Of a DNA stretch of 64,000 nucleotides, positions 6,748 through 15,822 are shown in pieces. Origin of the DNA: CBDDIP01 sp965229005 (GTDB lineage: Bacteria; Actinomycetota; Acidimicrobiia; Acidimicrobiales; Ilumatobacteraceae); contig CBDDIP010000002.1 in NCBI GenBank assembly GCA_965229005.1, positions 310,001-374,000 on the forward strand, written 5' to 3'. The translations under genes were made by a program, and so were the position numbers. The notes beneath the pieces were generated by a model. It saw only the letters and a list, made by a program, of their open reading frames with translations, had not been told where the DNA came from and did no database searches. Numbering within the stretch: the stretch's first letter is position 1; each line of letters opens with the position of its first letter.

Positions 6748-8034
6748 ATGACGTCACCCCAGCGCCTCGGCGGCCGCTTGCAGTTCGGCACATTCCTCGC
6801 CCCGCACCACCCACTCGGCGAGAGCCCGACGCTGCAGTTCCAGCGCGACCTCGACTTCGTCGCCCACCTCGATCGGCTCGGGTTCGACGAGTTCTGGTGC
6901 GGTGAGCACCACTCCAGCGGCTGGGAGACGATCGCCTCGCCGGAGATGTTCCTGGCCGCCGCGGGGCAGGTCAGCCACACGATCCGCCTCGGCACGGGCG
7001 TGATCTCGCTGCCGTACCACCACCCGTTCAACGTCGCCCAACGCATGGTCCAGCTCGATCACATGACGCGCGGCCGTGCCATGTTCGGCAGCGGCCCGGG
7101 CGCGCTGCCGAGCGATGCCCGCACGTTGGGCATCGACCCGATGGTGCAGCGCGATCGCCAGGACGAGGCGATCGGCGTGATCATGCGCCTGCTGCGCGGC
7201 GAGGACCGCTTCAGCCACGAGAGCGAGTGGTTCACGCTCAACGACGCCGCGCTGCAGACCCTGCCGCTGCAGGAGAACATGCCGATGACGGTCGCCTCCA
7301 GCATCTCGCCGTCGGGCATGCAGCTGGCCGGCAAGTACGGCATCGGGGCGCTGTCGATCGCCTCGACGTCGAGCGAGGGCATCGCCGCCCTGCCGACGCA
7401 GTGGAGCTTCGCCGAAGAGGCCGCTGCCAAGCACGGACAGACCGTCGACCGCAGCAACTGGCGGGTGATGATGAGCTGGCACCTCGCCGAGACCAAGGAG
7501 CAGGCGCGCGCCGAGGCCGTGCACGGTCTGCACCGCTGGCACAACGAGTACAACGTGCACGTGCTCGGTCGCCCCGGCGCCGCACGCGTCGAAGATCCGT
7601 GGGAGCTGCTCGACCAGGTCACTGCAACCGGTGCATCCGGTGGTGGCGCAGCGGTGGTCGGCACCCCCGACGATCTCATCGCAGCCATCCGCAACATGCA
7701 GGAGATCACCGGCGGCTTCGGCGTCGTGCTCGGCTTCGCCAACGACTGGGCCAACCGCGAGGCGATGTTCCGCTCGTGGGAGCTGATGGCTCGCTACGTG
7801 ATCCCAGCGGTCAACGGCACGTTCCGGCCGCTGCAGGCGTCGGCCGACTACCTCACCGCCAACAAGGCCGAGCTGATGGCCGGCGCGTCGAAGGCCGTGA
7901 TGAGCAAGATCATGGGCCACGAGGGCGCCGCCAAGGCGATGGCCACGACGATGCAACAGATGGCTGCGGCGCGCGAGAAGCAGGAGAACGACACGACGTT
8001 CCGCCCCGGCGCCGGCTTCCCCGGCCAATCCTGA
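6748..8034 (+). CDS. Luciferase-like flavin-dependent monooxygenase
   Basis: 428 residues of the bacterial luciferase-like (LLM) family, which use reduced FMN or F420 in a TIM barrel. Family traits are FGTFLAPHHPLGESP at the N terminus, FDEFWCGEHHSSGWE near 45-60, IRLGTGVISLPYHHPFNVAQR near 83-103 and FGSGPGALPSDARTLGID near 120-137. This pattern most resembles the long-chain alkane/limonene monooxygenase-like subgroup. ATG at 6748 directly precedes the conserved N terminus. It is alone on its strand and convergent with the Hsp70-fusion gene, 12 bp away. The substrate and whether it uses FMNH2 or F420 are unknown. Confidence 0.87.
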   Translation: MTSPQRLGGRLQFGTFLAPHHPLGESPTLQFQRDLDFVAHLDRLGFDEFWCGEHHSSGWETIASPEMFLAAAGQVSHTIRLGTGVISLPYHHPFNVAQRMVQLDHMTRGRAMFGSGPGALPSDARTLGIDPMVQRDRQDEAIGVIMRLLRGEDRFSHESEWFTLNDAALQTLPLQENMPMTVASSISPSGMQLAGKYGIGALSIASTSSEGIAALPTQWSFAEEAAAKHGQTVDRSNWRVMMSWHLAETKEQARAEAVHGLHRWHNEYNVHVLGRPGAARVEDPWELLDQVTATGASGGGAAVVGTPDDLIAAIRNMQEITGGFGVVLGFANDWANREAMFRSWELMARYVIPAVNGTFRPLQASADYLTANKAELMAGASKAVMSKIMGHEGAAKAMATTMQQMAAAREKQENDTTFRPGAGFPGQS

Positions 8035-8046
8035 CGGGCGGCGCCG

Positions 8047-10551
8047 TCAGGCGTCGGCCACCATCGGGCCCCAGTTGTCGGCGACGACCTGCTTGGCAAC
8101 CTCGAGCTGGGCAGGCGACAGGACCACCATCTCCGACACGCTGTCGTCGGGTGGCATGAACTGCTTCGATGCCTCAGGCACCTTCCCCGCATCGAGCAAC
8201 TGCCGGTATCGAGCCGGAACGGCGCCTCCGCCGATGTAACCGAGAGCGCCCTCGTCGCTGAGGAGGTGCTCGGTCCACAACCGGCCACACGCCTGGTGCG
8301 GGGAGCCGTTGATGACGCCCTGCGCGTACCCGGAACCGTAGGAGCTGTCGGCCGGGAACGCCGTGACGGACGTCAGCCCGTCGCTGGCGAGCAAGCCCTG
8401 CAGACTCGGCGCATTGAAGCTCCAGTCGAGCGAGATCGGCGTCGCGCCCGACGTGACGGATTCCGTGGTGACCTCCGCATCCGAGAGGTTGCCGCTGGCC
8501 TTCAGGTCGGCGAAGAACTGGATGCCGGGCAGGACGTTGTCGGCAGTCCCGCCGTTGGCCAGCGCAGCCGCGACGACCGCACCGAAGCCGGCGCCGTAGA
8601 CGCGAGGATCGTTCACTGCGAGCAGTCCCTGGTACTCGGGCTTCGTCAGATCACTGAAGGACAACGGTGCGTTCGGCACGATGGTGGTGTTGGTGGTGAT
8701 CGTCATCACGCCGTAGTACGCCATGTACCAGTTGTTGTCGGCGTCCTTCAGCCCAGCCGGGATGTCGGCGTCGACCGAGGCGACGTACGGCTCGAACAGA
8801 CCCTGATCCACCATCGATTGTGCGACTGCGGGGCTGACGTCGACGCTGTCCGGCTGATCCGCCTGGCCGGCGAGTGCCTTCACGGCTTCCTCTTCGTCAC
8901 GTGACGAGGCGTCCGGGTTGGCGACCGGTGTTGCCACGCCCGGGTACTTCTCGTTGAACGACTGGATGATCCCCTTGTAATTGGCCCACTCGTCGGGCAG
9001 GGCGATCAGGTTGACCTGTGCTTCCGCGGTGCAATCGGCCACCAAGGCTGCGAGGGGACCGCCATCGACGACGGGAACGCTCACCACTGGCACGATCGGG
9101 TCGGTCGATTCGGGATCGGTGGATCGCGGACTGGACGACACCGTGTCCCCGGGCGTCGTGCCGGTGCTGTCCTTCGGGTCGTCGCCACGTGTGACAGCGA
9201 TCGCGATGCCGACGGTCAGGCCGACGACCGCAAGCGCGCCGGCGAGCACCGCCGTGCGACGACGCTTCGGGGACGCAGTTGCCGAGGAGCCCACGACCAC
9301 TGACGGCGGCGGACTCGAAGGTGCGGCCATCGCCGGTCTCGGCGGCACGCTCGGTTCCGTCCGCGGTGGCGCGACCGGTGGCGGTGCGACGAAGGCGGGC
9401 GGTTCTGCGGGCGGGGCCGGGGCGACAGGTGGCGGCGCCGAGAGCTGAACAGGCGGTGGAGCCACCGTCGTCGGGGTGGCGGTCGACCGCGGCGGTTCCC
9501 ATGCCGCTGCGCCGCTGGCGACGGCGAACTTCGGGTGAGCGTCGTTGGCCACCGGACGACCGGTGCGTTCGGCGACCATCTCGGCCACCAACGGCATGCG
9601 CGAGCTGCCGCCGACGAGCAGGATGCGACTGACATCGGCCATCTCCAGGTCGGCGCTGCGCACGGCCCGCTCGAGCACATCGACGGTTTCCTTGATGCGC
9701 GGCCGCACCATCGACTCGAGCTCGCCGCGCGTGATCCGCACCTGTGTGTGCACGCCGGGTAGCCACACGCTGATCGCCGCGTCGGTGTCCCCCGACAGCG
9801 TCTCCTTGGCCGTGCGGCAGTCGTCGCGCAATCGCACCAGGCCTTCGCGCACCGCCGGATCGTTCGGGTCTGCGGCGCTCGGCAGTCCATCGAGCTCGTC
9901 GTCGACGTGGGCGAGGATCGCCGCGTCGACGTCGATCCCTCCGAAGCGGTCGATGCCTTCGGGCCGCCCGATGATCGCAAACCCGTCGGCGGACCGACGC
10001 ACGAGTGCAGCGTCGAACGTGCCGCCGCCGAAGTCGTACACCGCCACCACCTCGCCGACCTCCACCCGATGGCGACCGGCGTAGTTCAACGCTGCGGCTT
10101 CCGGTTCGGAGAGGAACACGGTGCGAGCAGGATCGACGTCGGCCACGCGCACGACGGCGCCCATCATGTCCAGCTTGAACGGACCGTACGTGGCCGGATG
10201 CGTGAGCACGAGGCGATCGGGCTGCTCACCCTCGCGCTCGGTGACGATCTGCAGGACAGCGCGCAGCACGTGGCCCATCAGCGTCTCCGGCGCGAACGGC
10301 GTACCGGCCAGCACGATCGGCGCCGGATCGCCGAGACGGCGCTTGAACTCACGGGCCAGTCGCGTCGCCTCGAGCGTGCCGCGTCGCGCGGCGGCTTCGC
10401 CGACGAGGATCTCGCCGTCGTCGCGCAGGAACGCGAGCGTCGGCATCGTCGGTGTCGTCGCACCGAGCGTGACCACCTCGACACGTCCATCCCGACTGAC
10501 CGCGGCCGCCGTGTAGGTCGTGCCGAGATCCACCCCCAGTTGGTACGTCAC
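8047..10551 (-). CDS. Hsp70 ATPase - membrane helix - solute-binding protein fusion
   Basis: An 834-residue three-part protein. Residues 1-352 form a DnaK-like actin-fold ATPase: phosphate-1 loop DLGTTYT (8-14), phosphate-2 loop VYDFGGGTFD (171-180) and adenosine motif LLVGGSSRMP (311-320). The Hsp70 peptide-binding domain and lid are absent. Residues 353-428 are a Pro/Ala-rich linker, KRRR (429-432) a stop-transfer anchor, and 433-453 a single membrane helix. Residues 501-834 are an ABC-type solute-binding domain strongly similar to the free lipoprotein encoded at 13548-14681, even in the C-terminal NWGPMVADA. Predicted topology puts the ATPase inside and the binding domain outside. It is the last gene of the ABC importer operon, 51 bp after the ATPase gene. 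GTG at 10551 is preferred for its GGAGGGG site. A transmembrane ligand sensor or transporter regulator is inferred. Confidence 0.88.
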   Translation of the reverse strand: MTYQLGVDLGTTYTAAAVSRDGRVEVVTLGATTPTMPTLAFLRDDGEILVGEAAARRGTLEATRLAREFKRRLGDPAPIVLAGTPFAPETLMGHVLRAVLQIVTEREGEQPDRLVLTHPATYGPFKLDMMGAVVRVADVDPARTVFLSEPEAAALNYAGRHRVEVGEVVAVYDFGGGTFDAALVRRSADGFAIIGRPEGIDRFGGIDVDAAILAHVDDELDGLPSAADPNDPAVREGLVRLRDDCRTAKETLSGDTDAAISVWLPGVHTQVRITRGELESMVRPRIKETVDVLERAVRSADLEMADVSRILLVGGSSRMPLVAEMVAERTGRPVANDAHPKFAVASGAAAWEPPRSTATPTTVAPPPVQLSAPPPVAPAPPAEPPAFVAPPPVAPPRTEPSVPPRPAMAAPSSPPPSVVVGSSATASPKRRRTAVLAGALAVVGLTVGIAIAVTRGDDPKDSTGTTPGDTVSSSPRSTDPESTDPIVPVVSVPVVDGGPLAALVADCTAEAQVNLIALPDEWANYKGIIQSFNEKYPGVATPVANPDASSRDEEEAVKALAGQADQPDSVDVSPAVAQSMVDQGLFEPYVASVDADIPAGLKDADNNWYMAYYGVMTITTNTTIVPNAPLSFSDLTKPEYQGLLAVNDPRVYGAGFGAVVAAALANGGTADNVLPGIQFFADLKASGNLSDAEVTTESVTSGATPISLDWSFNAPSLQGLLASDGLTSVTAFPADSSYGSGYAQGVINGSPHQACGRLWTEHLLSDEGALGYIGGGAVPARYRQLLDAGKVPEASKQFMPPDDSVSEMVVLSPAQLEVAKQVVADNWGPMVADA

Positions 10552-10602
10552 GACCCCTCCATCGAACGCAACCATCGTCGCACAGGCGACCGACCGCGCC
10601 GG

Positions 10603-11673
10603 CTACTGCGCGACAGCGACAGCGACGGGTTCGCACACGGCGCGGGCGCCGTTGACGGTGACCGTGACGCGGTCGCCGGGGCTGTACGTGGTGGCGCCGG
10701 TGCCGGAGGTGTGGGCCGAGACGAGCTTGTCGATGACGTCAAGGCGCACCGTGACGATCGTCGCCGCACCTTGGAACGTGACGGCGGTGACCGAACCCGG
10801 CAAGCCCTGATCGACGACGTCGCCGATCGACACCTCTTCGGGACGCACCAGCAGCAGCACGTCGCTGCCCTCGCGCTGGCCGGCGGCAGCCGGCGTCGTG
10901 ACCACGTAGCCGCCCTGCACCTCCACCGCGTCACTGCCGCGAACCACGCCGGGCAGCTCGTTCATCGTGCCGACGAAACGAGCGACGAAGGCCGTCGTCG
11001 GGTGGCGGTAGACGTCGACCGGCGTGCCGAGCTGCTCGAGGCGACCGTTGGACATGACGCCGATGCGATCGCTGATCGCCAGCGCCTCCTCCTGGTCGTG
11101 GGTGACGAACAGGGTGGTGATGCCGAGCTCGGTCTGGATGCGGCGGATCTCGTCGCGCAGCGTCGTGCGCACCTTCGCGTCGAGCGCGCTCAACGGCTCG
11201 TCGAGCAGCAGCACCTGCGGCTGCACCGCCAACGCGCGGGCCAACGCGACGCGCTGCTGCTGACCGCCCGACAGCTGGTGCGGGTAGCGATCACCGAAGC
11301 TGCCGAGCTGCACGAGTTCGAGCATCTCGCCGACGCGCCGACGACGCTCGGTCTTGTCGATGCCGCGCGTGCGCAACCCGAAGTCGACGTTCAACGCGAC
11401 GGTGAGGTTGGGGAACAGGCTGTAGCTCTGGAAGACCATGCCCATGTTGCGCTTGTGCGCCGGCGTGCGGGTGATGTCCGCGCCGGCAACCGTGACCGCG
11501 CCCGAGTCGGCGAACTCGAAGCCGGCGGCGATCCGCAGCGCGGTCGTCTTGCCGCACCCCGACGGGCCGAGCAGGCTGATCAGCTCGCCCTCGCGCACGT
11601 CGAGGTCGAAGCTCTCCAACGCGGTGTTGGACCCGAACGTCTTGCGAACGGCGATGTAGTTGAGCGCACTCAT
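10603..11673 (-). CDS. ABC importer ATPase (PotA/FbpC type)
   Basis: 356 residues. Walker A GPSGCGKTT (about 36-44), Q-loop at MVFQSYSLFP, signature LSGGQQQRVALARAL (about 134-148), Walker B VLLLDEPLSALD and switch His in LFVTHDQEEAL are all intact. The C-terminal third is a TOBE-type regulatory domain found in importers of iron(III), spermidine/putrescine, sulfate or phosphonates. It sits between the permease genes and the Hsp70 fusion gene. It powers uptake of the ligand bound by the lipoprotein at 13548-14681; the ligand itself is not identifiable. Confidence 0.93.
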   Translation of the reverse strand: MSALNYIAVRKTFGSNTALESFDLDVREGELISLLGPSGCGKTTALRIAAGFEFADSGAVTVAGADITRTPAHKRNMGMVFQSYSLFPNLTVALNVDFGLRTRGIDKTERRRRVGEMLELVQLGSFGDRYPHQLSGGQQQRVALARALAVQPQVLLLDEPLSALDAKVRTTLRDEIRRIQTELGITTLFVTHDQEEALAISDRIGVMSNGRLEQLGTPVDVYRHPTTAFVARFVGTMNELPGVVRGSDAVEVQGGYVVTTPAAAGQREGSDVLLLVRPEEVSIGDVVDQGLPGSVTAVTFQGAATIVTVRLDVIDKLVSAHTSGTGATTYSPGDRVTVTVNGARAVCEPVAVAVAQ

Positions 11674-11708
11674 GCGGGACCGGTGGCTTTCGTGTGGAGC
11701 GGGAGCAT

Positions 11709-12650
11709 CTAGAAGACCGAGGCGGCCTTGGCCGCGCCGCGCTTGCGGGTGAGCACGGTGAGCAGACCGAGCAGGGCCGTGGTGGCGACGAGCGCGAGCA
11801 GGGCGAGACCGATGCCGCCCTGGCCGTGGCTCTGGTAGTAGGACGCCATGAACGTCGGGAACGTGCGCTTCAGCAAGAGGCTGGCGATCGTGAATTCACC
11901 GAGCACCACCGTCGCGGTGAGGAACGACGACGAGATGATCGCCGTGCGCAGGTTGGGGATCAACGTGCGCCACAACGTGGTGCCCCAACCGGCACCGAGG
12001 CTGCGCGACGCGTCGACCAACGTCTTGACGTCGAGTGCGCGCACACCGGCATCGAGCGCACGGAACGTGAACGGCAGGGCGAGGATCGCGTAGAACGGCA
12101 CCAGCGAGTACTCGGAGTTGAGGAACCACAGCGCGTGCGGCTGGATGACGCGGATGCCGGCGACCAGCGCGATCGGCGGGATGACGTACGGCAGCACCGT
12201 GAGGAACTCGATGAAGCTGCGCGCCTTCGGCAGGCGTAGATGCACCCACAGCGTCGTCGGGAGGAGCAGCAGCAGCGTGAACAGCACGGTGCCGAGCGCC
12301 AGCTTCACGCTCAGCCACAGCGTCGAGGTGAACAGCGGATCGTCGAACGCCTCCGTGACCGCCTTGGCCGTCCAGCTGTCGAACAGGTTGTGCCAGCCGA
12401 GCTTGATCACCGGCACGTTCTGCAGCGCGAAGCGGGCCATCGCCAGCAAGGGCAGGAAGAAGTAGAGCGCCGCGGCGACGAGCACGAGGACGGGCCCGAG
12501 CTTGCCCAGCTTTCGACTCGGTCGACCGGCCGGGCCCGGCGGGATCGGCACGGGCTGCGTCGGCGGACCGATCTCCGGTTCGTACGTCGGAAGCGTCGCC
12601 ACTTCGGGCAACGGATGCTGGGCCAACGGGTCGGGGGTCAGCTCGTCCAT
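11709..12650 (-). CDS. ABC importer permease subunit 2
   Basis: 313 residues: a Pro-rich cytoplasmic N terminus of about 50 residues, then six hydrophobic segments. The EAA-type loop that docks on the ATPase is DVKTLVDASRSLGAGWGTTL near 210-229 followed by WRTLIPNLRTAI. Length and topology match type I importer permeases of the PotB/PotC group. Its start overlaps the end of the first permease gene by 13 bp, so the pair is translationally coupled. The proline-rich N-terminal tail is longer than usual. Confidence 0.9.
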   Translation of the reverse strand: MDELTPDPLAQHPLPEVATLPTYEPEIGPPTQPVPIPPGPAGRPSRKLGKLGPVLVLVAAALYFFLPLLAMARFALQNVPVIKLGWHNLFDSWTAKAVTEAFDDPLFTSTLWLSVKLALGTVLFTLLLLLPTTLWVHLRLPKARSFIEFLTVLPYVIPPIALVAGIRVIQPHALWFLNSEYSLVPFYAILALPFTFRALDAGVRALDVKTLVDASRSLGAGWGTTLWRTLIPNLRTAIISSSFLTATVVLGEFTIASLLLKRTFPTFMASYYQSHGQGGIGLALLALVATTALLGLLTVLTRKRGAAKAASVF

Positions 12651-13537
12651 CGCTCGGCCCTCTTGCGCAGCATCCAGTACAGACCCATGAAGACGATCAT
12701 GATGATGACCATCCAGGCCGCCAGCGAGAAGCCCAGCTGATCCTGGCCGGCGTTGACGTCACCCGTCAGGTAGAAGCGGATGCGCAACGTGACGAGCGAC
12801 GACTTCTGGGTCATCGCCGCCGCCGTCGCGTACGCGCTGAACGAGTTGGCGAACAGCAGCAGGAAGCCGCCGAGCAGCGACGGTGCGAGCACCGGCAGGC
12901 CGACGCGGCGCCAGTACGTGAACGAGGTGCCGCCGAGGTTGGCCGCGGCCTCGCGCCAGGCGACCTTCAGGCCGTCGATGGCGGGCAACGTGATCAGCAC
13001 CATCAGCGGCACGTTGAAGTACGAGTAGACCGTGACGAAGCCCCAGATGTTGTCGAGCGTGAAGTCGTGGTCGTAGAGGTTGAAGCCGAAGATGCCCTCG
13101 ATGATCTTCGTGCCGAGGCCCTGGCGGCCGAGCAGCACGATGAACGCGAACGCCAGCGGCACGCCGCCGAGGTTGGCGGCCACGCCGCTGAACGCGGTGA
13201 CGAGGGTGCGGATGAACTTCGGTCTGCGGATGGTGGTGGCCGCGTAGGCCAGCAGCGTGCCGAGCACGACGCCCACCGCTGCCGCCAGCGCCGACAGCTT
13301 CACCGAGAACTTGAACGCGTCGAGGTTCTGATCCTTGAACGCGTTGGTGAACGCTGTGAACCCGAAGTTGCCGTCCTTGTCGACGAACGACTTCGAGAAC
13401 ACGCTGATCGCCGGGATCAGCAGGAAGATCGTCAGGAAGGCGAGGAACGGGACGAGCCCGACCCACGCGTAGTTGCGACGTGCCTTGGGGGCCGCGCTGG
13501 TCGCGCGGCCCCCGTCGGCAGTGAGTGTTGCGGTCAC
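12638..13537 (-). CDS. ABC importer permease subunit 1
   Basis: 299 residues with six membrane segments after a short polar N terminus. The EAA loop is WREAAANLGGTSFTYWRRVG followed by LPVLAP near 193-218. It belongs to the binding-protein-dependent transport inner membrane family and pairs with the product of the overlapping downstream gene. It begins 10 bp after the stop of the solute-binding lipoprotein gene, so all five genes from 14681 down to 8047 look like one operon. Confidence 0.9.
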   Translation of the reverse strand: MTATLTADGGRATSAAPKARRNYAWVGLVPFLAFLTIFLLIPAISVFSKSFVDKDGNFGFTAFTNAFKDQNLDAFKFSVKLSALAAAVGVVLGTLLAYAATTIRRPKFIRTLVTAFSGVAANLGGVPLAFAFIVLLGRQGLGTKIIEGIFGFNLYDHDFTLDNIWGFVTVYSYFNVPLMVLITLPAIDGLKVAWREAAANLGGTSFTYWRRVGLPVLAPSLLGGFLLLFANSFSAYATAAAMTQKSSLVTLRIRFYLTGDVNAGQDQLGFSLAAWMVIIMIVFMGLYWMLRKRAERWTS

Positions 13538-13547
13538 GTCGGCGCCA

Positions 13548-14681
13548 TCAGGCGTCGGCGACCATCGGGCCCCAGTTCTTGGCCAGCACGTCAGCGGCTG
13601 CCGCGATCTGGGCGGGCGTGAGGAACTTGATCTGTGCGATCAGGTCGTCGGGGGGCAGGTTGGTCTTCGACTCGGCGGTCACCTTGCCGGCGTCGAGCAG
13701 CGCCTGGTAACGAGCGGGCATGGCCCCACCCTCCAGGTAGCCGAGCGCACCGTCATCGCTGAGGATGTGCTCCAGCCACAGCTTCGAGCAGGCCTGGTGC
13801 GGGGAGCCCTTGACGACGCCCTGCGAGTAGAAGCCGCCGTACACGCCGTCGGACGGGAAGTTGGTCTCGGCCGTCTGGCCACCGTCGGTCAGCTGCTTGG
13901 CCAGCCCCGGCAGGTTGTAGCTCCAGTCGATGGCGATCGGCGTCTCACCGGACAGCAACGTGGCTGCCGTGACGTCGGAGGCACCGAGGTTGCCACTGGC
14001 CTTGAGGTCGGCGAAGAACTGGATGCCGGGCATGATGTCGTCGGCGCTGCCGCCGTTGGCCAGCGAGGCCGCCATCACGCCGGCGAGGCCGGAACCGGAC
14101 TCACGCGGGTCGCCGTTCAGCGCGACGAGGCCCTTGTACTCCGGCTTCTTCAGGTCGGCGAAGGTCTTCGGTGCGTTCGGCACGATGGTCGTGTTGGTGG
14201 TCAGACCGATGACGCCGTAGTACGCGGCGTACCAGTTGTGGCCCGGATCCTTGAGGCCGGCCGGCACTTCGGCGTCCACCGTCGCGGTGTACGGCTCGAA
14301 GAGGCCGCCATCGACCATCGACTGCGCGATCGCCGGGCTGACGTCGACGCTGTCGGGCTGGTCGTCCTGGCCCTTGAGGGTCTTGACCGCGTCCTCTTCG
14401 TCCTTCGACGAACCGGTCGGGTTGGCAACCGGGTTCTTCACACCCGGGTACTTGTCGCGGAAGCTCTGCAGGATGCCCTTGTAGTTGGCCCAGTCGTCCG
14501 GCAGGGCGATCAGGTTGACCTGCCCTTCGGCGGTGCAGTCCTTGACCAGGTCGCCACTGCCGCCAGCCGGCGTGGTGCCCGATGAGCTCTCCTTCTTGTC
14601 GCTGCCGCACGCGGACAGCGCCAGCATGCCGACCGCGAGTGACGCCAGCAGCTTCTTGCTGGCCGTGCTCCTCTGAATCAT
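13548..14681 (-). CDS. Solute-binding lipoprotein of the ABC importer
   Basis: 377 residues. The N-terminal lipoprotein signal ends in the lipobox LSAC (Cys about residue 26), followed by a Ser/Gly/Thr linker and a two-lobed binding protein (SBP_bac_1/8-like). It starts DCTAEGQVNLIALPDDWANY and ends NWGPMVADA. It should be anchored to the outer face of the cytoplasmic membrane and hand its ligand to the two permeases. A strong ribosome site AAGGGGAGA precedes the ATG. It is the first gene of the operon and clearly the paralogue of the C-terminal third of the Hsp70 fusion protein; well over half of aligned residues are identical by eye. The ligand is unknown; polyamine-like or iron-like binding proteins share this fold. 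Confidence 0.92.
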   Translation of the reverse strand: MIQRSTASKKLLASLAVGMLALSACGSDKKESSSGTTPAGGSGDLVKDCTAEGQVNLIALPDDWANYKGILQSFRDKYPGVKNPVANPTGSSKDEEDAVKTLKGQDDQPDSVDVSPAIAQSMVDGGLFEPYTATVDAEVPAGLKDPGHNWYAAYYGVIGLTTNTTIVPNAPKTFADLKKPEYKGLVALNGDPRESGSGLAGVMAASLANGGSADDIMPGIQFFADLKASGNLGASDVTAATLLSGETPIAIDWSYNLPGLAKQLTDGGQTAETNFPSDGVYGGFYSQGVVKGSPHQACSKLWLEHILSDDGALGYLEGGAMPARYQALLDAGKVTAESKTNLPPDDLIAQIKFLTPAQIAAAADVLAKNWGPMVADA

Positions 14682-14825
14682 GTTCTCCCCTTGGTGGTTG
14701 GTGCCACCAGCAAACCCCCCGCAGGTTTCGCCAGTGTGCGACCGAACTGTACGTCAGGTGAACAGAGGGTGACGGCAAACCGTCGAAACGCCGTACGACG
14801 GGTCGGCGCGGCCTCGAACGACGTG

Positions 14826-15014
14826 TCAGTCGTCCTTGAGGGCCACCGCGTTGGGGGTCACGTTCATCTTCGGTTCATACTCGGCAACGACGACGTCGCG
14901 GCCTTCGCCGAGGAACTTCGCCCGCAGCTCGGTGCGACACGACGTGCACGGCCCGTAGAACTGCTCGTCGACCGCGCTGGCGCAACGCGGGCAGGTGAAG
15001 CTGAGCGTCTCCAC
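14826..15014 (-). CDS. Small zinc-ribbon protein
   Basis: 62 residues with two Cys pairs, CPRC (about 8-11) and CTSC (about 23-26), typical of a zinc ribbon, and an acidic tail ending ALKDD. It starts with GTG at 15014, directly after the TGA of the alpha/beta hydrolase gene, so it is probably translated by reinitiation. Length and composition resemble small zinc-ribbon proteins annotated as hypothetical in actinobacteria. No specific function can be assigned. Confidence 0.7.
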   Translation of the reverse strand: METLSFTCPRCASAVDEQFYGPCTSCRTELRAKFLGEGRDVVVAEYEPKMNVTPNAVALKDD

Positions 15015-15764
15015 TCAGACGCTCGCCCAGAACTCGGTGAGCATCGCTGCGCCCGCGGCGGGATCGCCGAGCATCCACCAGTGGCCCTGGCCGGTGAGCT
15101 CGTGGGTGCTTGCGCCGAGCTGCGCTGCCATCTCGCGGGCGTAGTCGTGCGAACGCACGAACGGATCGTTGGGCGCGATGATCGCCAGACCCGGTGTGCG
15201 CGCCGCAGGCCCGAGCAGCTTGCCGGCCTCGGCCATCGCCGGCTGCGCCGCGCTGCGGTACAGCGACAGGATGCAGCGACCCATCTCCTCGTCGCCGGCC
15301 TCGACCAGCTTCGCGCCCGTGGCCCGCGGGATGCCGAGCATCTCGAGCAGGGCGATGCGGTCCTCGGCCGGCGCGTTGGCGTTGTTGACGAAGTACTCCT
15401 CACCGGCATCGGGCGTCTGCCAGATCTGGGCGATGTCGTGCCACACGTAGTCGGGGTGGAACAGGCCGAGCACGTCGGACGCCCACGTGCGGGCCAGGTC
15501 GGGTCGCTCGCTCATCACCTGCATCACGAAGCCACCGCCCCAGTCGTGACCGACCAGGTCGACCGGGCCCTGCTCGTTGAGGGCCTCGAGCTCGGCGGTC
15601 AACCACGCCGCGTAGTCGTCCTTGGTGGCACCGAAGTCGGGAGGGCTCGGCCGGCCCAAGCCGGGGAGGTGCAGGCACACGACGTCGTCGCGTTGCAGCT
15701 CGGCGAGCAGTGGGTCCCAGATGACGGGCGTCTCGGGGACCCCGTGGACGAAGACAGCAGTCAT
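15015..15764 (-). CDS. Alpha/beta hydrolase (haloalkane dehalogenase/epoxide hydrolase-like)
   Basis: 249 residues. The oxyanion segment is FVHGVPETPVIWDPL near 5-19. The nucleophile elbow GHDWGGGF (about 72-79) has Asp as nucleophile, as in haloalkane dehalogenases and epoxide hydrolases rather than Ser esterases. The catalytic His is in GQGHWWMLGDP near the C terminus, and a probable acid lies in IIAPNDPFV. A single ATG at 15764 begins directly with the first strand. The Asp nucleophile supports C-halogen or epoxide chemistry, but the substrate is not readable. Confidence 0.83.
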   Translation of the reverse strand: MTAVFVHGVPETPVIWDPLLAELQRDDVVCLHLPGLGRPSPPDFGATKDDYAAWLTAELEALNEQGPVDLVGHDWGGGFVMQVMSERPDLARTWASDVLGLFHPDYVWHDIAQIWQTPDAGEEYFVNNANAPAEDRIALLEMLGIPRATGAKLVEAGDEEMGRCILSLYRSAAQPAMAEAGKLLGPAARTPGLAIIAPNDPFVRSHDYAREMAAQLGASTHELTGQGHWWMLGDPAAGAAMLTEFWASV

Positions 15765-15822
15765 GGCAGCGAGTCTCGCACCCGTGAGCGAGCCGGATCG
15801 TCAGTCGGCGTTCAGCCGGCGT

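Noticed and set aside
8047..10551. Reading the Hsp70 fusion as two genes joined by a sequencing error
   Set aside because: The frame is continuous with a well-formed linker, basic anchor and membrane helix in the right order, and the extracellular part lacks its own signal peptide or ribosome site.
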